DNA of 64,000 nt from Streptomyces sp. AC555_RSS877. GTDB taxonomy: Bacteria > Actinomycetota > Actinomycetes > Streptomycetales > Streptomycetaceae. Positions 25,617 through 34,166 of this stretch are shown piece after piece (the stretch's first letter is position 1; the number at the start of each line of letters is the position of its first letter). The DNA lies in NCBI RefSeq assembly GCF_019049245.1, contig NZ_JAGMUK010000059.1:138808-202807 (forward strand). The letters run 5' to 3'. The position numbers and the translations under genes are program-made. The notes under the pieces were generated by a model. It was not told the DNA's origin, made no database searches, and saw only the letters and a program-made list of their open reading frames with translations.

Positions 25617-26201
25617 TCAGCGCTTCCTGTTGTACGTCCGCACGAGCGCCCCGTTCTTGAAGGTGCGCACCGCGTCGAGCTCGAAGTCGGTGACCGTGAC
25701 GCCGGACCCGAACATCGGCATCCCGGCGCCCAGGACGACCGGGTACGTCTTGATGACCAGTTCGTCGATCTCGTCGAGCAGTTCGCCCGCGAGCACCGAG
25801 CCGCCGCACAGGTAGATGCCAAGTCTGCCGTCCTCCGCCTTGAGTTCGCGCACCTTGGCGACCAGGTCCTCCGCGACGATCTCGACGTGCGGGTCTGGCG
25901 ACTCCTTCAGGGTGCGCGAGGCGACGTACTCGCGCAGGTGGGCGTACGGGCTGGTGAGGCCGTCCTTCAGCGCGATGTCGTAGCTGGCACGGCCCTGGAT
26001 GATCGTGTCGAACTTCTGGTTCGGCCGGTCGTCGATGCCGATGGCCCGGCGGATGGGGGTCGGGACGGTCTCCGGATACTCGGCGCTGACGAACTCGACG
26101 AACTCCTCGTCCGCGAAGCGGTACATGGTCGTCGCGTCGCCGCCCGGGTCTCCGATGAACCCGTCGACGGAGCAGGCGATGTAGTACGTGAGCTTTCGCA
26201 A
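25617..26201 (-). CDS. Dihydrofolate-reductase-like (RibD C-terminal) reductase
   Basis: 194 residues of the RibD_C/DHFR-like fold: LRKLTYYIACSVDGFIGDP at the N-terminus (NADPH/substrate site), TIIQGRASYDIAL, GRLGIYLCGGSVLAGELL and the dimer end. It probably reduces a pteridine- or pyrimidine-like compound with NADPH; the substrate is unknown. TTG 26201 corresponds to the usual MRKLTYY start; GTG 26234 is an in-frame alternative that would lie inside the operator. It is divergent from a TetR gene across three tandem operators, so it is the likely regulated target. Confidence 0.83.
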   Translation of the reverse strand: MRKLTYYIACSVDGFIGDPGGDATTMYRFADEEFVEFVSAEYPETVPTPIRRAIGIDDRPNQKFDTIIQGRASYDIALKDGLTSPYAHLREYVASRTLKESPDPHVEIVAEDLVAKVRELKAEDGRLGIYLCGGSVLAGELLDEIDELVIKTYPVVLGAGMPMFGSGVTVTDFELDAVRTFKNGALVRTYNRKR

Positions 26202-26232
26202 GCCGGTCTCTTTTCGTAGGCTGCCGTGAACC

Positions 26233-26274
26233 ACTTCATTTGAAGTACTTCAGTTGTAGTACTTCTCTTGTAGT
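26233..26274. promoter_or_regulatory. Three contiguous 14-bp operators between the reductase and tetR genes
   Basis: ACTTCATTTGAAGT, ACTTCAGTTGTAGT and ACTTCTCTTGTAGT follow each other without a gap. The first is a perfect inverted repeat of ACTTCA; the others keep the ACT...AGT ends. The array fills almost the whole space between the divergent reductase and tetR genes, which is what a TetR autoregulatory control region would look like. Confidence 0.75.
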
Positions 26275-26324
26275 GGTTGCAAGCGGATTTCGCGTACGAG
26301 ATCAAGTGGGAGAGGGCATTCCGT

Positions 26325-26915
26325 ATGGCCAGTAACCCGGAGCGCCGGGCCGCGCTCGTGGACGCGGGTGTCGAGGTGCTCGCACGCGAGGGGGCGCGCG
26401 GGCTGACGTTCCGCGCGGTGGACACGGAGGCCGCCGTGCCGGTGGGCACGGCCTCCAACTACTTCACCGGACGCGACGACCTGCTGCGGCAGATCGACGT
26501 CCGGTTGCACGAGCGGCTCGCGCCCGACCCCGAGAAACTCGCCGACCTGATGACGCGACCGAAGGACCGCCTGCTGGTCGCCGCCTTCATGCACGACCTG
26601 ATGACCCGCGCGACCCGTGACCGCACCGGCTATCTGGCCCTCCTGGAGATGCGTCTCGAAGCCACCCGCCGTCCCGAACTGCGCGCATCCTTCACCGAGT
26701 CGGTGCGCGGCGACCTGGAGTACGGCATGCGGTTCCACCGCGAGGCCGGGCTCCCCGGCGACGACGAGACCGTCGCCGTGCTCTACCTCGCGATGCTCGG
26801 ACTGCTCCTGGAGCACCTCACCCTGCCGGACGTCCTGGACGGCGTACTGCCCGGCGCGAGCGTGCCGGAGGGCCTGGTCGAGCGGATCGTGGCGACGGTG
26901 GTGCCGGAGGGGTAG
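26325..26915 (+). CDS. TetR-family transcriptional regulator
   Basis: 196 residues. The N-terminal HTH (about residues 8-55) reads LVDAGVEVLAREGARGLTFRAVDTEAAVPVGTASNYF, with the family's NYF instead of LYYHF and then RDDLL. The C-terminal domain is helical with LALLEMRLEATRRPELR, typical of TetR_C regulators in Streptomyces. ATG 26325 is preceded by GGGAGAGGG at a good distance. Three tandem operators lie upstream; repression of itself and of the divergent reductase is inferred. A G-rich 218-bp stretch without features follows. Confidence 0.88.
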   Translation: MASNPERRAALVDAGVEVLAREGARGLTFRAVDTEAAVPVGTASNYFTGRDDLLRQIDVRLHERLAPDPEKLADLMTRPKDRLLVAAFMHDLMTRATRDRTGYLALLEMRLEATRRPELRASFTESVRGDLEYGMRFHREAGLPGDDETVAVLYLAMLGLLLEHLTLPDVLDGVLPGASVPEGLVERIVATVVPEG

Positions 26916-27133
26916 ACCGGCGGGCTTGGAAGGCGGGTCAGGGGGTGGGAGGGGGCAGGCCGGGCTGGCTGGAAGCCCGGGGAGCGGCCAGCGGACCAGC
27001 GAGGGCAGGCCACGAGGGGTGGGACGGCTGTCGAACAGAGGCAGGCCGACGGGCCGAGGGGTGAGTCGGCGGGCCGGAGCGGGTGGGCGGGAAGCGCGGA
27101 CAGCGGACCGAGGCGGGTGGGCAGCGGCCGCGG

Positions 27134-27739
27134 TCAGGTGCGCGGCTCGCGCCACATCGGCCACATCTGCGGGCCTTCCGGCAGGTCGAGGGGGCGGTCG
27201 GCGAGTTCGAAGCCGAGGCGCTCGTACAGCTTGCGGCTGCGGACGCTGCTTGCCTCCAGGTAGGCGGGCAGACCGTCGCGGTCGCAGCTGTCGAGAACCG
27301 GGGCGATGAGCGCCGTGCCGAGGCCCTCGCCCTGGCGCTCGGGAGCCACGCCGATCATCCACAGGTAGGCGTGGGCACGGTCCGAGGGGTGGATGTCGGC
27401 GGTGAGCCGGCCGATGAGTTCGACGCGTTCGTTCCCGGGGTCGACGGCGGCGCGCACTTGGGCCGGGCCGTCGTCCTCACCGGTGTCCTGACCGTGGCTG
27501 TCCGCCGCCGGTACGGACAGCCACAGCGCGCAGGCCGCGCCGTCCTCGGTGATGTCGACGCGCCCCTCGCCGAACACGATGTCGGTGAACGCGGCCATCA
27601 ACCTGTGGTGCGTCGTACGGCGGTACTCGTCACCGGGGAACACCCAGCGGCTGACCGGATCGTCCTGGAAGGCCGCGTCCAGCAGCCGGACGACCAGCTC
27701 ACGGTCGCCTGCGCTCGCCGTCCGGATCTCCATGCCCAT
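27134..27739 (-). CDS. GNAT-family N-acetyltransferase
   Basis: 201 residues with a complete GNAT domain: MEIRTASAGDRELVVRLLDAAF at the N-terminus, AYLWMIGVAPERQGEGLGTALI as the acetyl-CoA pyrophosphate loop (Q-x-x-G-x-G, about residues 130-150), and SSVRSRKLYERLGFEL with the catalytic-type Tyr. The end, GPQMWPMWREP, resembles a Streptomyces subfamily of unknown substrate. ATG 27739 has AAGGGG upstream; ATG 27733 is the alternative. It is a monocistronic unit. Confidence 0.85.
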   Translation of the reverse strand: MGMEIRTASAGDRELVVRLLDAAFQDDPVSRWVFPGDEYRRTTHHRLMAAFTDIVFGEGRVDITEDGAACALWLSVPAADSHGQDTGEDDGPAQVRAAVDPGNERVELIGRLTADIHPSDRAHAYLWMIGVAPERQGEGLGTALIAPVLDSCDRDGLPAYLEASSVRSRKLYERLGFELADRPLDLPEGPQMWPMWREPRT

Positions 27740-27992
27740 GTCCCCGCCCCTTCGCGTCAACGGACCTTGATCGTAAGGCCGTTGCGCTGGGCGGGTGGGC
27801 ATGAACGCGCCATCGGCACGTACGAACCGGCGAGGCCCGCACACCGTGGGGATGTGCGGGACCCGACCGACCGGAGCCGCCGGCAGCCGCGCGGGGTCAG
27901 GACCGCGCGGCCCCGGCGGCTCCGGGGTCCTGGTGACGGTGCGACGGCGTTCGATGCCGGTCGACGGGTCTGGTGACGCGGTCCCGACGACC

Positions 27993-29081
27993 TCAGTTGC
28001 TGCGCCGCGTCACGAACTCCGCCAGCGCCAGCAACCCGCCCGCCGCCTCCGGGTCGGACACCGCGCGGGCCAGCTCCTGCATGGCACGGGCCATCCGGTC
28101 GGCGGCCTGGACCTGCGCCCAGTCACGCCCGCCCGCCCGCTCCACGGCGAGAACCGTCCGCTCCAGGTCGCCTTCCTGGAACGGAACGCCGTACAGCTCG
28201 GCCAGTTCTCCGGCCGCCGGTGTGCCCGAGGTGAGCGCGGCGACCACCGGCAGCGACTTCTTACGGGCGACGAGGTCCGCGCCGGCCGGCTTGCCGGTGC
28301 TGCGCGGGTCGCCCCATATGCCGATCACGTCGTCGATGAGCTGGAAGGCGAGCCCCGCCTCACGGCCGAACGCGTCCAGCGCCTCGACGTCCTCCTCCGC
28401 CGCACCCGCGTACAGCGCGCCCAACGCGCAGGCGCACCCGAGCAGCGCGCCCGTCTTGGCCTCGGCCATGGCGAGCACTTCGTCGAGGGTGACCTCGCCC
28501 GGCCCTCGCAGCTCCATGGCCGTGTCCGCGTGCTGCCCGGCGCACAGCTCGACGACGCAGTCCGCGAGTCGGGCGGCGGCCCGCGCGGACGCCGGATGCG
28601 GATCTTCTGCCAGCAGCCGCAGGGCGAGTGCCTGGAGAGTGTCCCCGGCGAGGATCGCGTCGGCGTCGCCGAACACGGTCCACGCGGTGGGCCGGTGCCG
28701 CCGGGTGGCGTCCCGGTCCATCACGTCGTCGTGCAGCAGTGTGAAGTTGTGGACCAGTTCCACCGCGGCGGCCGCCCGCACGGCCGCCGTCCGCGCCCCC
28801 GGTCCGCCGAGCGCGGCGGCCGCGGTGAGGACGAGTGCGGGACGTATCGCCTTGCCGGCATTGCCCGCCGCCGGAGTGCCGTCCGCGTGCTCCCAGCCGA
28901 AGTGGTAGAGCGCGACGCGGCGCATGGAGCCGGGCAGCGACTCAAGGGCGGCCCGCAGCGCGGGGTCGACCGAGGTCCGGGCCCGCTCCAGGATCGCCCC
29001 CGCCTCCTGCCCGTCGAGCGGACGGGCCCCGGTGGGGTGTGGGCCGGCGCTCTGCTTGGTGTCCGTCATGAACTCGGCCAT
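27993..29081 (-). CDS. Polyprenyl (farnesyl/geranylgeranyl-type) diphosphate synthase, probable encapsulin cargo
   Basis: 362 residues. The first Asp-rich motif is LLHDDVMD and the second QLIDDVIGIWGD; GKAIRP lies before them and ARKKSLP after. It condenses isopentenyl diphosphate with allylic diphosphates to make prenyl chains. An N-terminal extension of about 40 residues, Pro/Gly/Thr-rich, precedes the fold; such disordered extensions target cargo to family 2 encapsulins, and the shell gene eshA is directly upstream on the same strand. ATG 29081 (GAGGGG upstream) is preferred; an ATG at 29129 lies next to a hairpin. Confidence 0.9.
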   Translation of the reverse strand: MAEFMTDTKQSAGPHPTGARPLDGQEAGAILERARTSVDPALRAALESLPGSMRRVALYHFGWEHADGTPAAGNAGKAIRPALVLTAAAALGGPGARTAAVRAAAAVELVHNFTLLHDDVMDRDATRRHRPTAWTVFGDADAILAGDTLQALALRLLAEDPHPASARAAARLADCVVELCAGQHADTAMELRGPGEVTLDEVLAMAEAKTGALLGCACALGALYAGAAEEDVEALDAFGREAGLAFQLIDDVIGIWGDPRSTGKPAGADLVARKKSLPVVAALTSGTPAAGELAELYGVPFQEGDLERTVLAVERAGGRDWAQVQAADRMARAMQELARAVSDPEAAGGLLALAEFVTRRSN

Positions 29082-29143
29082 GGGGTCCCCCTCGGAGAGC
29101 GGTGGCGCTTCCGCTGTGGCTGGGCGCATACGACCGGGGTGTA

Positions 29144-29161
29144 CCCGCCCCGAAGGGCGGG
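29144..29161 (-). terminator. Hairpin between eshA and the polyprenyl synthase gene
   Basis: CCCGCCC and GGGCGGG enclose a 4-nt loop 26 bp after the eshA stop. There is no T-run, so it may act as a partial terminator or an mRNA-processing hairpin that lets shell and enzyme be made at different levels. Confidence 0.5.
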
Positions 29162-29186
29162 GACACGGCGTTCAGGTGCGCGGACG

Positions 29187-30593
29187 TCAACTCCAGCGGC
29201 CGATCTCGACGTTCTCCAGGACGCCGAGCGCGTCCGGCACCAGGACCGCGGCCGAGTAGTAGGCCGTCACCAGGTACTTGATGATCGCCTGCTCATTGAT
29301 GCCCATGAAGCGCACGGACAGGCTGGGCTCGATCTCGTCCGGGATGCCGGCCTGCTGGAGGCCGATGACGCCCTGCTCGGCCTCGCCGGTACGCATGGCG
29401 ATGATCGAGGTCGTACGGGCCTCGGTGACCGGGATCTTGTTGCACGGGTAGATCGGCACCCCGCGCCAGGTGGGGATCCGGTTGCCGGCCACCTCGATGG
29501 TCTCCGGGACCAGTCCGCGCTTGTTGAGCTCACGCCCGATCGCCGCGATCGCGCGCGGGTGGGCGAGCAGCAGCTTGGTGCCGCGCCGCCTGCTGAGCAG
29601 CTCGTCCAGGTCGTCGGGGCTGGGCACGCCGTCGTGCGGCTGGAGGCGCTGGTCGTACTCGCAGTTGTGCAGCAGCCCGAACTGGCGGTTGTTGACGAGC
29701 TCGTGCTCCTGGCGTTCCTTCAACGCCTCGACCGTCAGCCGGATCTGCTGCTCGGTCTGGTTCATCGGCTGGTTGTAGAGGTCGGCCACGCGCGAGTGGA
29801 TGCGCAGGACGGTCTGGGCGATGCTCAGTTCGTACTCGCGGGGCCTGGCCTCGTAGTCGACGAAGGTGTGCGGGATGTCCGGCTCGCCGTCGTGACCCGC
29901 CGCGAGGTCGATCTCCTTCTCGCCGAACTTGTTGGTGCGCTGCGAGGGGATCGCCCGCTGCTCCTGGAGGTGTCCGCTCAGGGACTCGGAGCGCTCCGCG
30001 ACCTGCTCGACATGCTGACGGGGCAGCACGAGCACCGTGCAGGCGGTGACCGCCCGGGCCGTGTACTCCCAGATGGAGTCCGGGTCGAGGAGTCCCTGGT
30101 CGCCGAAGTAGGCGCCGTCGGCGAGGACTCCGAGGACCGCGTCGTCGCCGTACGGGCCGGTGCCGACCTTCTCCACCCTGCCGTGCGCCAGCAGGAAGAC
30201 CTCGTCCGCCTGGCTTCCGAACTCGGCGATCACATCCCCGGGGTTGAACTCGCGCTGCTCGCAGCGCCGGGCGAGCTCGGTGAGCACGTCCTCGTCCTCG
30301 TACGACCGCAGTGCGGGCAGTTCGCGAAACTCGTCGGGGATCACCTCGACGCGGTCCCCGGTCTTCACGAACGTGACCCGGCCGTCCCCCACGGCGTAGG
30401 TCAGTCGCCGGTTCACCCGGTATGTTCCGCCCTGCACATTGACCCAGGGCAGAGTGCGCAGCAGCCAGCGGGAGCTGATCTCCTGCATTTGTGGTGCGGA
30501 CTTGGTGGTGGTGGCCAGGTTCCGCGCGGCCGCCGTGCCGAGGCTCTGCTGCGGCCTGTCCTGCTCGGTGCGGACCTCTTCGCCTACCGACAT
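29187..30593 (-). CDS. eshA: Family 2B encapsulin shell protein with cyclic-nucleotide-binding domain (EshA)
   Basis: 468 residues. After a polar N-terminal arm, residues 90-215 form a cNMP-binding domain (FNPGDVIAEFGSQADEVFLLAHGRVE, then GAYFGDQGLL). The rest carries the HK97-type shell fold of family 2 encapsulins (ELSIAQTVLRIHSRVADLYNQP, then YPCNKIPV). EshA is the abundant Streptomyces protein linked to growth on solid medium and antibiotic production; its homologues assemble into nanocompartments. GGAGGG sits 9 bp before the ATG. The downstream prenyl synthase is the likely cargo. Ligand binding could gate the shell, which is inference. Confidence 0.93.
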   Translation of the reverse strand: MSVGEEVRTEQDRPQQSLGTAAARNLATTTKSAPQMQEISSRWLLRTLPWVNVQGGTYRVNRRLTYAVGDGRVTFVKTGDRVEVIPDEFRELPALRSYEDEDVLTELARRCEQREFNPGDVIAEFGSQADEVFLLAHGRVEKVGTGPYGDDAVLGVLADGAYFGDQGLLDPDSIWEYTARAVTACTVLVLPRQHVEQVAERSESLSGHLQEQRAIPSQRTNKFGEKEIDLAAGHDGEPDIPHTFVDYEARPREYELSIAQTVLRIHSRVADLYNQPMNQTEQQIRLTVEALKERQEHELVNNRQFGLLHNCEYDQRLQPHDGVPSPDDLDELLSRRRGTKLLLAHPRAIAAIGRELNKRGLVPETIEVAGNRIPTWRGVPIYPCNKIPVTEARTTSIIAMRTGEAEQGVIGLQQAGIPDEIEPSLSVRFMGINEQAIIKYLVTAYYSAAVLVPDALGVLENVEIGRWS

Positions 30594-30704
30594 AAGGAAT
30601 TGCCCTCCCGGTTTGCGCGGCGCTGATCTGCGCCCCGCATCGATCTGCACGCACAAGCCTTCCACCACGGATCGTGCCGGTGCTATTACACGAAAGAGCG
30701 GGAA

Positions 30705-30719
30705 TGGATCACCGATCCA
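30705..30719. promoter_or_regulatory. Inverted repeat upstream of eshA
   Basis: TGGATC-ACC-GATCCA is a perfect 6-bp inverted repeat with a 3-bp spacer, 112 bp upstream of the eshA start. A second hairpin, CTCGCAC-GCT-GTGCGAG (about 30801-30817), lies closer to the amidase gene. They are the only distinctive elements in the 314-bp divergent region 30594-30907. The regulator is unknown. Confidence 0.4.
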
Positions 30720-30907
30720 CTGGGCACATGGGGGGATCCTGTCCAGTGCCTCGCTTCGACGGCCGTTTCACGCCAGCGGAAGGAAGTTGTCCGGATCGGC
30801 TCGCACGCTGTGCGAGCGAGTAGTCCGGCCACTCCGCTTCCGGTACAAGCAAGCGGTACGAGTCGGCCGCGCACGGCGGCCGACGCGCGAGCGCGAAGGA
30901 GGCGGTC

Positions 30908-31498
30908 ATGGCCTCACCCATGTCCGCGGGCGGTTTCCTGGCCGGTCTGAGGGCGGAGGGTCTCACCGTCGTCGAGGTCGGCGACTGGGAGCACCACAAT
31001 CGCAACCACAAGGGCCCCTGGGGCCCGGTCCACGGGGTGATGATCCACCACACCGTGACCAAGGGCAGCGAGCGCACGGTACGCCTGTGCCGCGACGGCT
31101 ACGCGGACCTTCCCGGCCCGCTGTGCCACGGCGTCATCACCAAGGACGGCACCGTCCACCTCGTCGGCTACGGCCGCGCCAACCACGCCGGCCTCGGCGA
31201 CGACGACGTCCTGCGCGCGGTGATCGCCGAGAAGGCACTCCCTCACGACAACGAGGCCAACACCGACGGAAACCGCCACTTCTACGGCTTCGAGTGCGAG
31301 AACCTGGGCGATGGACGGGACCCGTGGCCCGAGGCCCAGCTCGACGCGATCGAGAGAGCGGCCGCCGCGATCTGCCGCCACCACGGCTGGACGGAACGAT
31401 CGGTCATCGGCCACCTGGAGTGGCAGCCGGGGAAGGTCGATCCGCGGGGCTTCACGATGGCGTCGATGCGCAAGCGGATCCGGGACCGCCTGAAGTGA
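30908..31498 (+). CDS. N-acetylmuramoyl-L-alanine amidase (PGRP/amidase_2 fold)
   Basis: 196 residues. MIHHTVTKGSERTV supplies the first zinc histidine, GRANHAGLG the second region, and GHLEWQPGKVDPRGF the third histidine with the catalytic Lys and the Asp ligand. There is no signal peptide, so export may be non-classical, or the enzyme may act on internal muropeptides or be phage-like. It cleaves the bond between MurNAc and the L-Ala of the stem peptide. GAAGGAGG precedes the ATG. It is divergent from eshA. Confidence 0.88.
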   Translation: MASPMSAGGFLAGLRAEGLTVVEVGDWEHHNRNHKGPWGPVHGVMIHHTVTKGSERTVRLCRDGYADLPGPLCHGVITKDGTVHLVGYGRANHAGLGDDDVLRAVIAEKALPHDNEANTDGNRHFYGFECENLGDGRDPWPEAQLDAIERAAAAICRHHGWTERSVIGHLEWQPGKVDPRGFTMASMRKRIRDRLK

Positions 31499-31541
31499 CC
31501 CGCCGTGCCGGGCGGCATCGCCGGATGGTGACAATAGTGCG

Positions 31542-32453
31542 GTGACCAGCCCGGACACCCCCGACCTCGCCGCCCTCCGCCCCCGGCTCCCGTCGCCGTT
31601 GCAGGAGGTCACCGACGACCGTTTCACCCGCCGCGGCGTCCGTCTGCTGCTCAAGCGCGACGACCTGATCCACCCGGAACTCGTCGGTAACAAGTGGCGC
31701 AAACTGGTCCCCAACCTCACCGCCGCGGCCGGCCGCACGGTCGTCACCTTCGGCGGCGCGTACTCCAACCACCTACGCGCCACGGCCGCCGCGGGCCGCC
31801 TCCTCGGCCTGCCCACGATCGGCATCGTGCGCGGCCAGGAACTGGCCGACCGCCCCCTCAACCCCTCCCTGGCCCGGTGCGCCGCAGACGGCATGCGGCT
31901 CCATTTCGTCGACAGAGCGACATATCGATGCAAGGGCGACCCGGAGGTCCTGGCGGAGCTGACGCAGGCGGCCGGCGCCGAAGACGCGTACGTCGTGCCG
32001 GAGGGTGGCAGCAACGCGCTTGCCGTACGGGGGTGTCGGGCCCTCGGCGAGGAGCTGCGGGGGCAGGCGGACGTGGTCGCGCTCGCCTGCGGCACCGGCG
32101 GCACGCTGGCGGGTGTCGCGGCGGGACTGGAGCCCGGACAGCGGGCGCTGGGAATTCCCGTGCTGAAGGGCGGCTTCCTGACCGCCGACACAGTGGCCCT
32201 CCAGAAGCAGGCCTTCGGCGGGCGACGCGGCGACTGGACCCTCGACGACCGTTTCTCCTTCGGGGGTTACGGCCGGGCCTCGTCGGCACTCGATGCCTTC
32301 ACCGAGGACTTCGAGGGGCGGCACGGGGTGGCGGTCGAGCGTCTCTATGTCGCCAAGTTGCTGTATGGGCTTGTCGTGCTGGTGGAGGAGGGGGCGTTCG
32401 AGGAGGGCTCCGCGGTGGCCGCGGTGGTGACCGGGGCCCCGTTCGCCGGGTGA
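31542..32453 (+). CDS. PLP-dependent ACC deaminase / D-cysteine desulfhydrase family enzyme
   Basis: 303 residues of fold-type II PLP enzymes. LLLKRDDLIHPELVGNKWRKL contains the Schiff-base lysine (NK, about residue 52); TFGGAYSNHLRATAAAG binds substrate, VVPEGGSNALAV the carboxylate, and ACGTGGTLAGVAAGL the phosphate. The family includes D-cysteine desulfhydrase and 1-aminocyclopropane-1-carboxylate deaminase; which applies here is undetermined. The start is GTG, 43 bp after the amidase gene. It converges with the antiporter gene. Confidence 0.87.
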   Translation: MTSPDTPDLAALRPRLPSPLQEVTDDRFTRRGVRLLLKRDDLIHPELVGNKWRKLVPNLTAAAGRTVVTFGGAYSNHLRATAAAGRLLGLPTIGIVRGQELADRPLNPSLARCAADGMRLHFVDRATYRCKGDPEVLAELTQAAGAEDAYVVPEGGSNALAVRGCRALGEELRGQADVVALACGTGGTLAGVAAGLEPGQRALGIPVLKGGFLTADTVALQKQAFGGRRGDWTLDDRFSFGGYGRASSALDAFTEDFEGRHGVAVERLYVAKLLYGLVVLVEEGAFEEGSAVAAVVTGAPFAG

Positions 32454-32484
32454 CCTGCGGTCTTCCGGCACGGTACGGAAATCA

Positions 32485-34080
32485 TCACGCCGCCTCGCGA
32501 AAGGCGGCGGCCTCTTCGAGGTCCAGCCTGCGCAGCAGCGTCCGCAGCATCTCGTCGTCGATGTGGCGGGCGTCGCGCAGCCTGACGAAGATCGCGCGCT
32601 CCGCGCTGATCATCTCCCGGGACAGGCGGCGGTAGGTGTCGTCGGCGGTTTCGCCGGTGAGGGGGTTGACCTGGCCGAGCCGTTCCCACACGGCGTTGCG
32701 GCGGCGCTCCAGGACGCTACGGAGGCGCTCGGCGAGGGGTGCTGGGAGCGCGTTGCGCTCGTCGGAGAGGAGTTCTTCCAGGCGGCGCTCGGCGGCCCGG
32801 GAGGCCTGCGCCTGGGCGTTCGCCTCCGCGAGCGTCTCGGCCTGGGTGTCCCGGCCGGGCAGCTTCAGGAGGCGGACCAGCGTGGGCAGGGTGAGGCCCT
32901 GGAGGACCAGCGTGCCGATGACCGTGGTGAAGGTGAGGAACAGGACGAGGTTGCGCTCGGGGAAGGGTTCGCCGCCGTGCATGGTCATCGGGATGGAGAA
33001 GGCGATGGCCAGGGAGACCACGCCTCTCATGCCGGCCCAGGCGATGACGAATGGCCCCTTCCAGGTGGGATTCGGCTCGCGTTCCCTGATGCGCGCGGAC
33101 AGTCGGCGGGGCAGGAAGGTCGCCGGGTACACCCACACGAACCGGGACACGACGACGACGAGGAAGAGGAGGACCGCGTACCAGGCGGCGCGGACGCCCT
33201 CGTACTCCCCGAGGCCTTTGAGGACCACCGGCAGTTGCAGTCCGATCAGGGCGAACACGGCGGACTCCAGGACGAACGCGACCATCTTCCAGACGGCCTC
33301 CTCCTGCAGACGGGTCGCGAAGTCGACCTGCCACGCGCGGTGTCCCAGGTAGAGCGCGACGGTCACGACCGCGAGGACACCGGAGGCGTGCACCTGTTCG
33401 GCGGCCGCGTACGCGACGAACGGGATCAGCAGGGAGAGCGTGTTCTGCAGCAGCGCCTCCTTGAGGTGGGTGCGCAGCCAGTGGAGCGGCACCATGAGCA
33501 CCAGGCCGAAGCCGACGCCGCCGACCGCCGCCAGCAGGAACTCGCCGATCCCGCCGGCCCAGGTGGCGCCCTCGCCGACCGCCGCCGCGAGGGCCACCCG
33601 GTAGGCGGTGATCGCGGTGGCGTCGTTCACCAGGGACTCGCCCTGGAGGATCGTCGTGATCCGGGAGGGCAGCCCGACCCGGCGTGCCACCGCGGTGGCG
33701 GCGACCGCGTCCGGCGGCGCCACCACCGCGCCCAGTACCAGTGCCGCGGTCAGCGGCAGGTCCGGCACGATCAGGTAGGCGGCCCAGCCCACGGCGAAGG
33801 TCGCGAACAGGACATACCCGACCGACAGCAGCGCCACGGGCCTCAGTTGCGCGCGCAGATCCAGGTACGAACTGTCGGTGGCGGCCGTGTACAGCAGCGG
33901 GGGCAGGATGAGCGGCAGGACGACATGCGGGTCGAGGGTGTACTCCGGGACCCCTGGGACGTAGGAGATCACGAGCCCGGCGGCGACCAGCAGCAGGGGT
34001 GCCGGCACGGGGGTCCGCCTGGCGGCCGCGGCGATCATGGCGCTGCCCGCCACCAGCAACAGCAGGGGCATCACGTCCAT
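32485..34080 (-). CDS. Na+/H+ antiporter, CPA1 family
   Basis: 531 residues. Residues 1-400 hold about 12 transmembrane helices, with the CPA1 ion-binding Asn-Asp in GESLVNDATAITAY and VVAPPDAVAATAV before it; AGMRGVVSLAIAFSIPM is a further family motif. A cytoplasmic tail of 120 residues (RAAERRLEELLSDERNA, then RRLSREMISAERAIFVRLRD) is helical and probably regulatory. It exchanges cytoplasmic Na+ (or K+) for protons. ATG 34080 begins MDVMPLLLLVAGSAM. It is divergent from the zinc-finger gene. Confidence 0.92.
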   Translation of the reverse strand: MDVMPLLLLVAGSAMIAAAARRTPVPAPLLLVAAGLVISYVPGVPEYTLDPHVVLPLILPPLLYTAATDSSYLDLRAQLRPVALLSVGYVLFATFAVGWAAYLIVPDLPLTAALVLGAVVAPPDAVAATAVARRVGLPSRITTILQGESLVNDATAITAYRVALAAAVGEGATWAGGIGEFLLAAVGGVGFGLVLMVPLHWLRTHLKEALLQNTLSLLIPFVAYAAAEQVHASGVLAVVTVALYLGHRAWQVDFATRLQEEAVWKMVAFVLESAVFALIGLQLPVVLKGLGEYEGVRAAWYAVLLFLVVVVSRFVWVYPATFLPRRLSARIREREPNPTWKGPFVIAWAGMRGVVSLAIAFSIPMTMHGGEPFPERNLVLFLTFTTVIGTLVLQGLTLPTLVRLLKLPGRDTQAETLAEANAQAQASRAAERRLEELLSDERNALPAPLAERLRSVLERRRNAVWERLGQVNPLTGETADDTYRRLSREMISAERAIFVRLRDARHIDDEMLRTLLRRLDLEEAAAFREAA

Positions 34081-34166
34081 GGCCCTCGCCCACTCTTGTC
34101 CATCGTCGTTCGCCCACCCTCGGTTTTCCGCGCGTTCATCCGCGCGCCCGTCGTAACCTGGCAATC

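Noticed and set aside
27795..30626. A 943-codon open frame on the plus strand across the prenyl synthase and eshA genes
   Set aside because: It covers two well-supported opposite-strand genes and reads as low-complexity antisense sequence.
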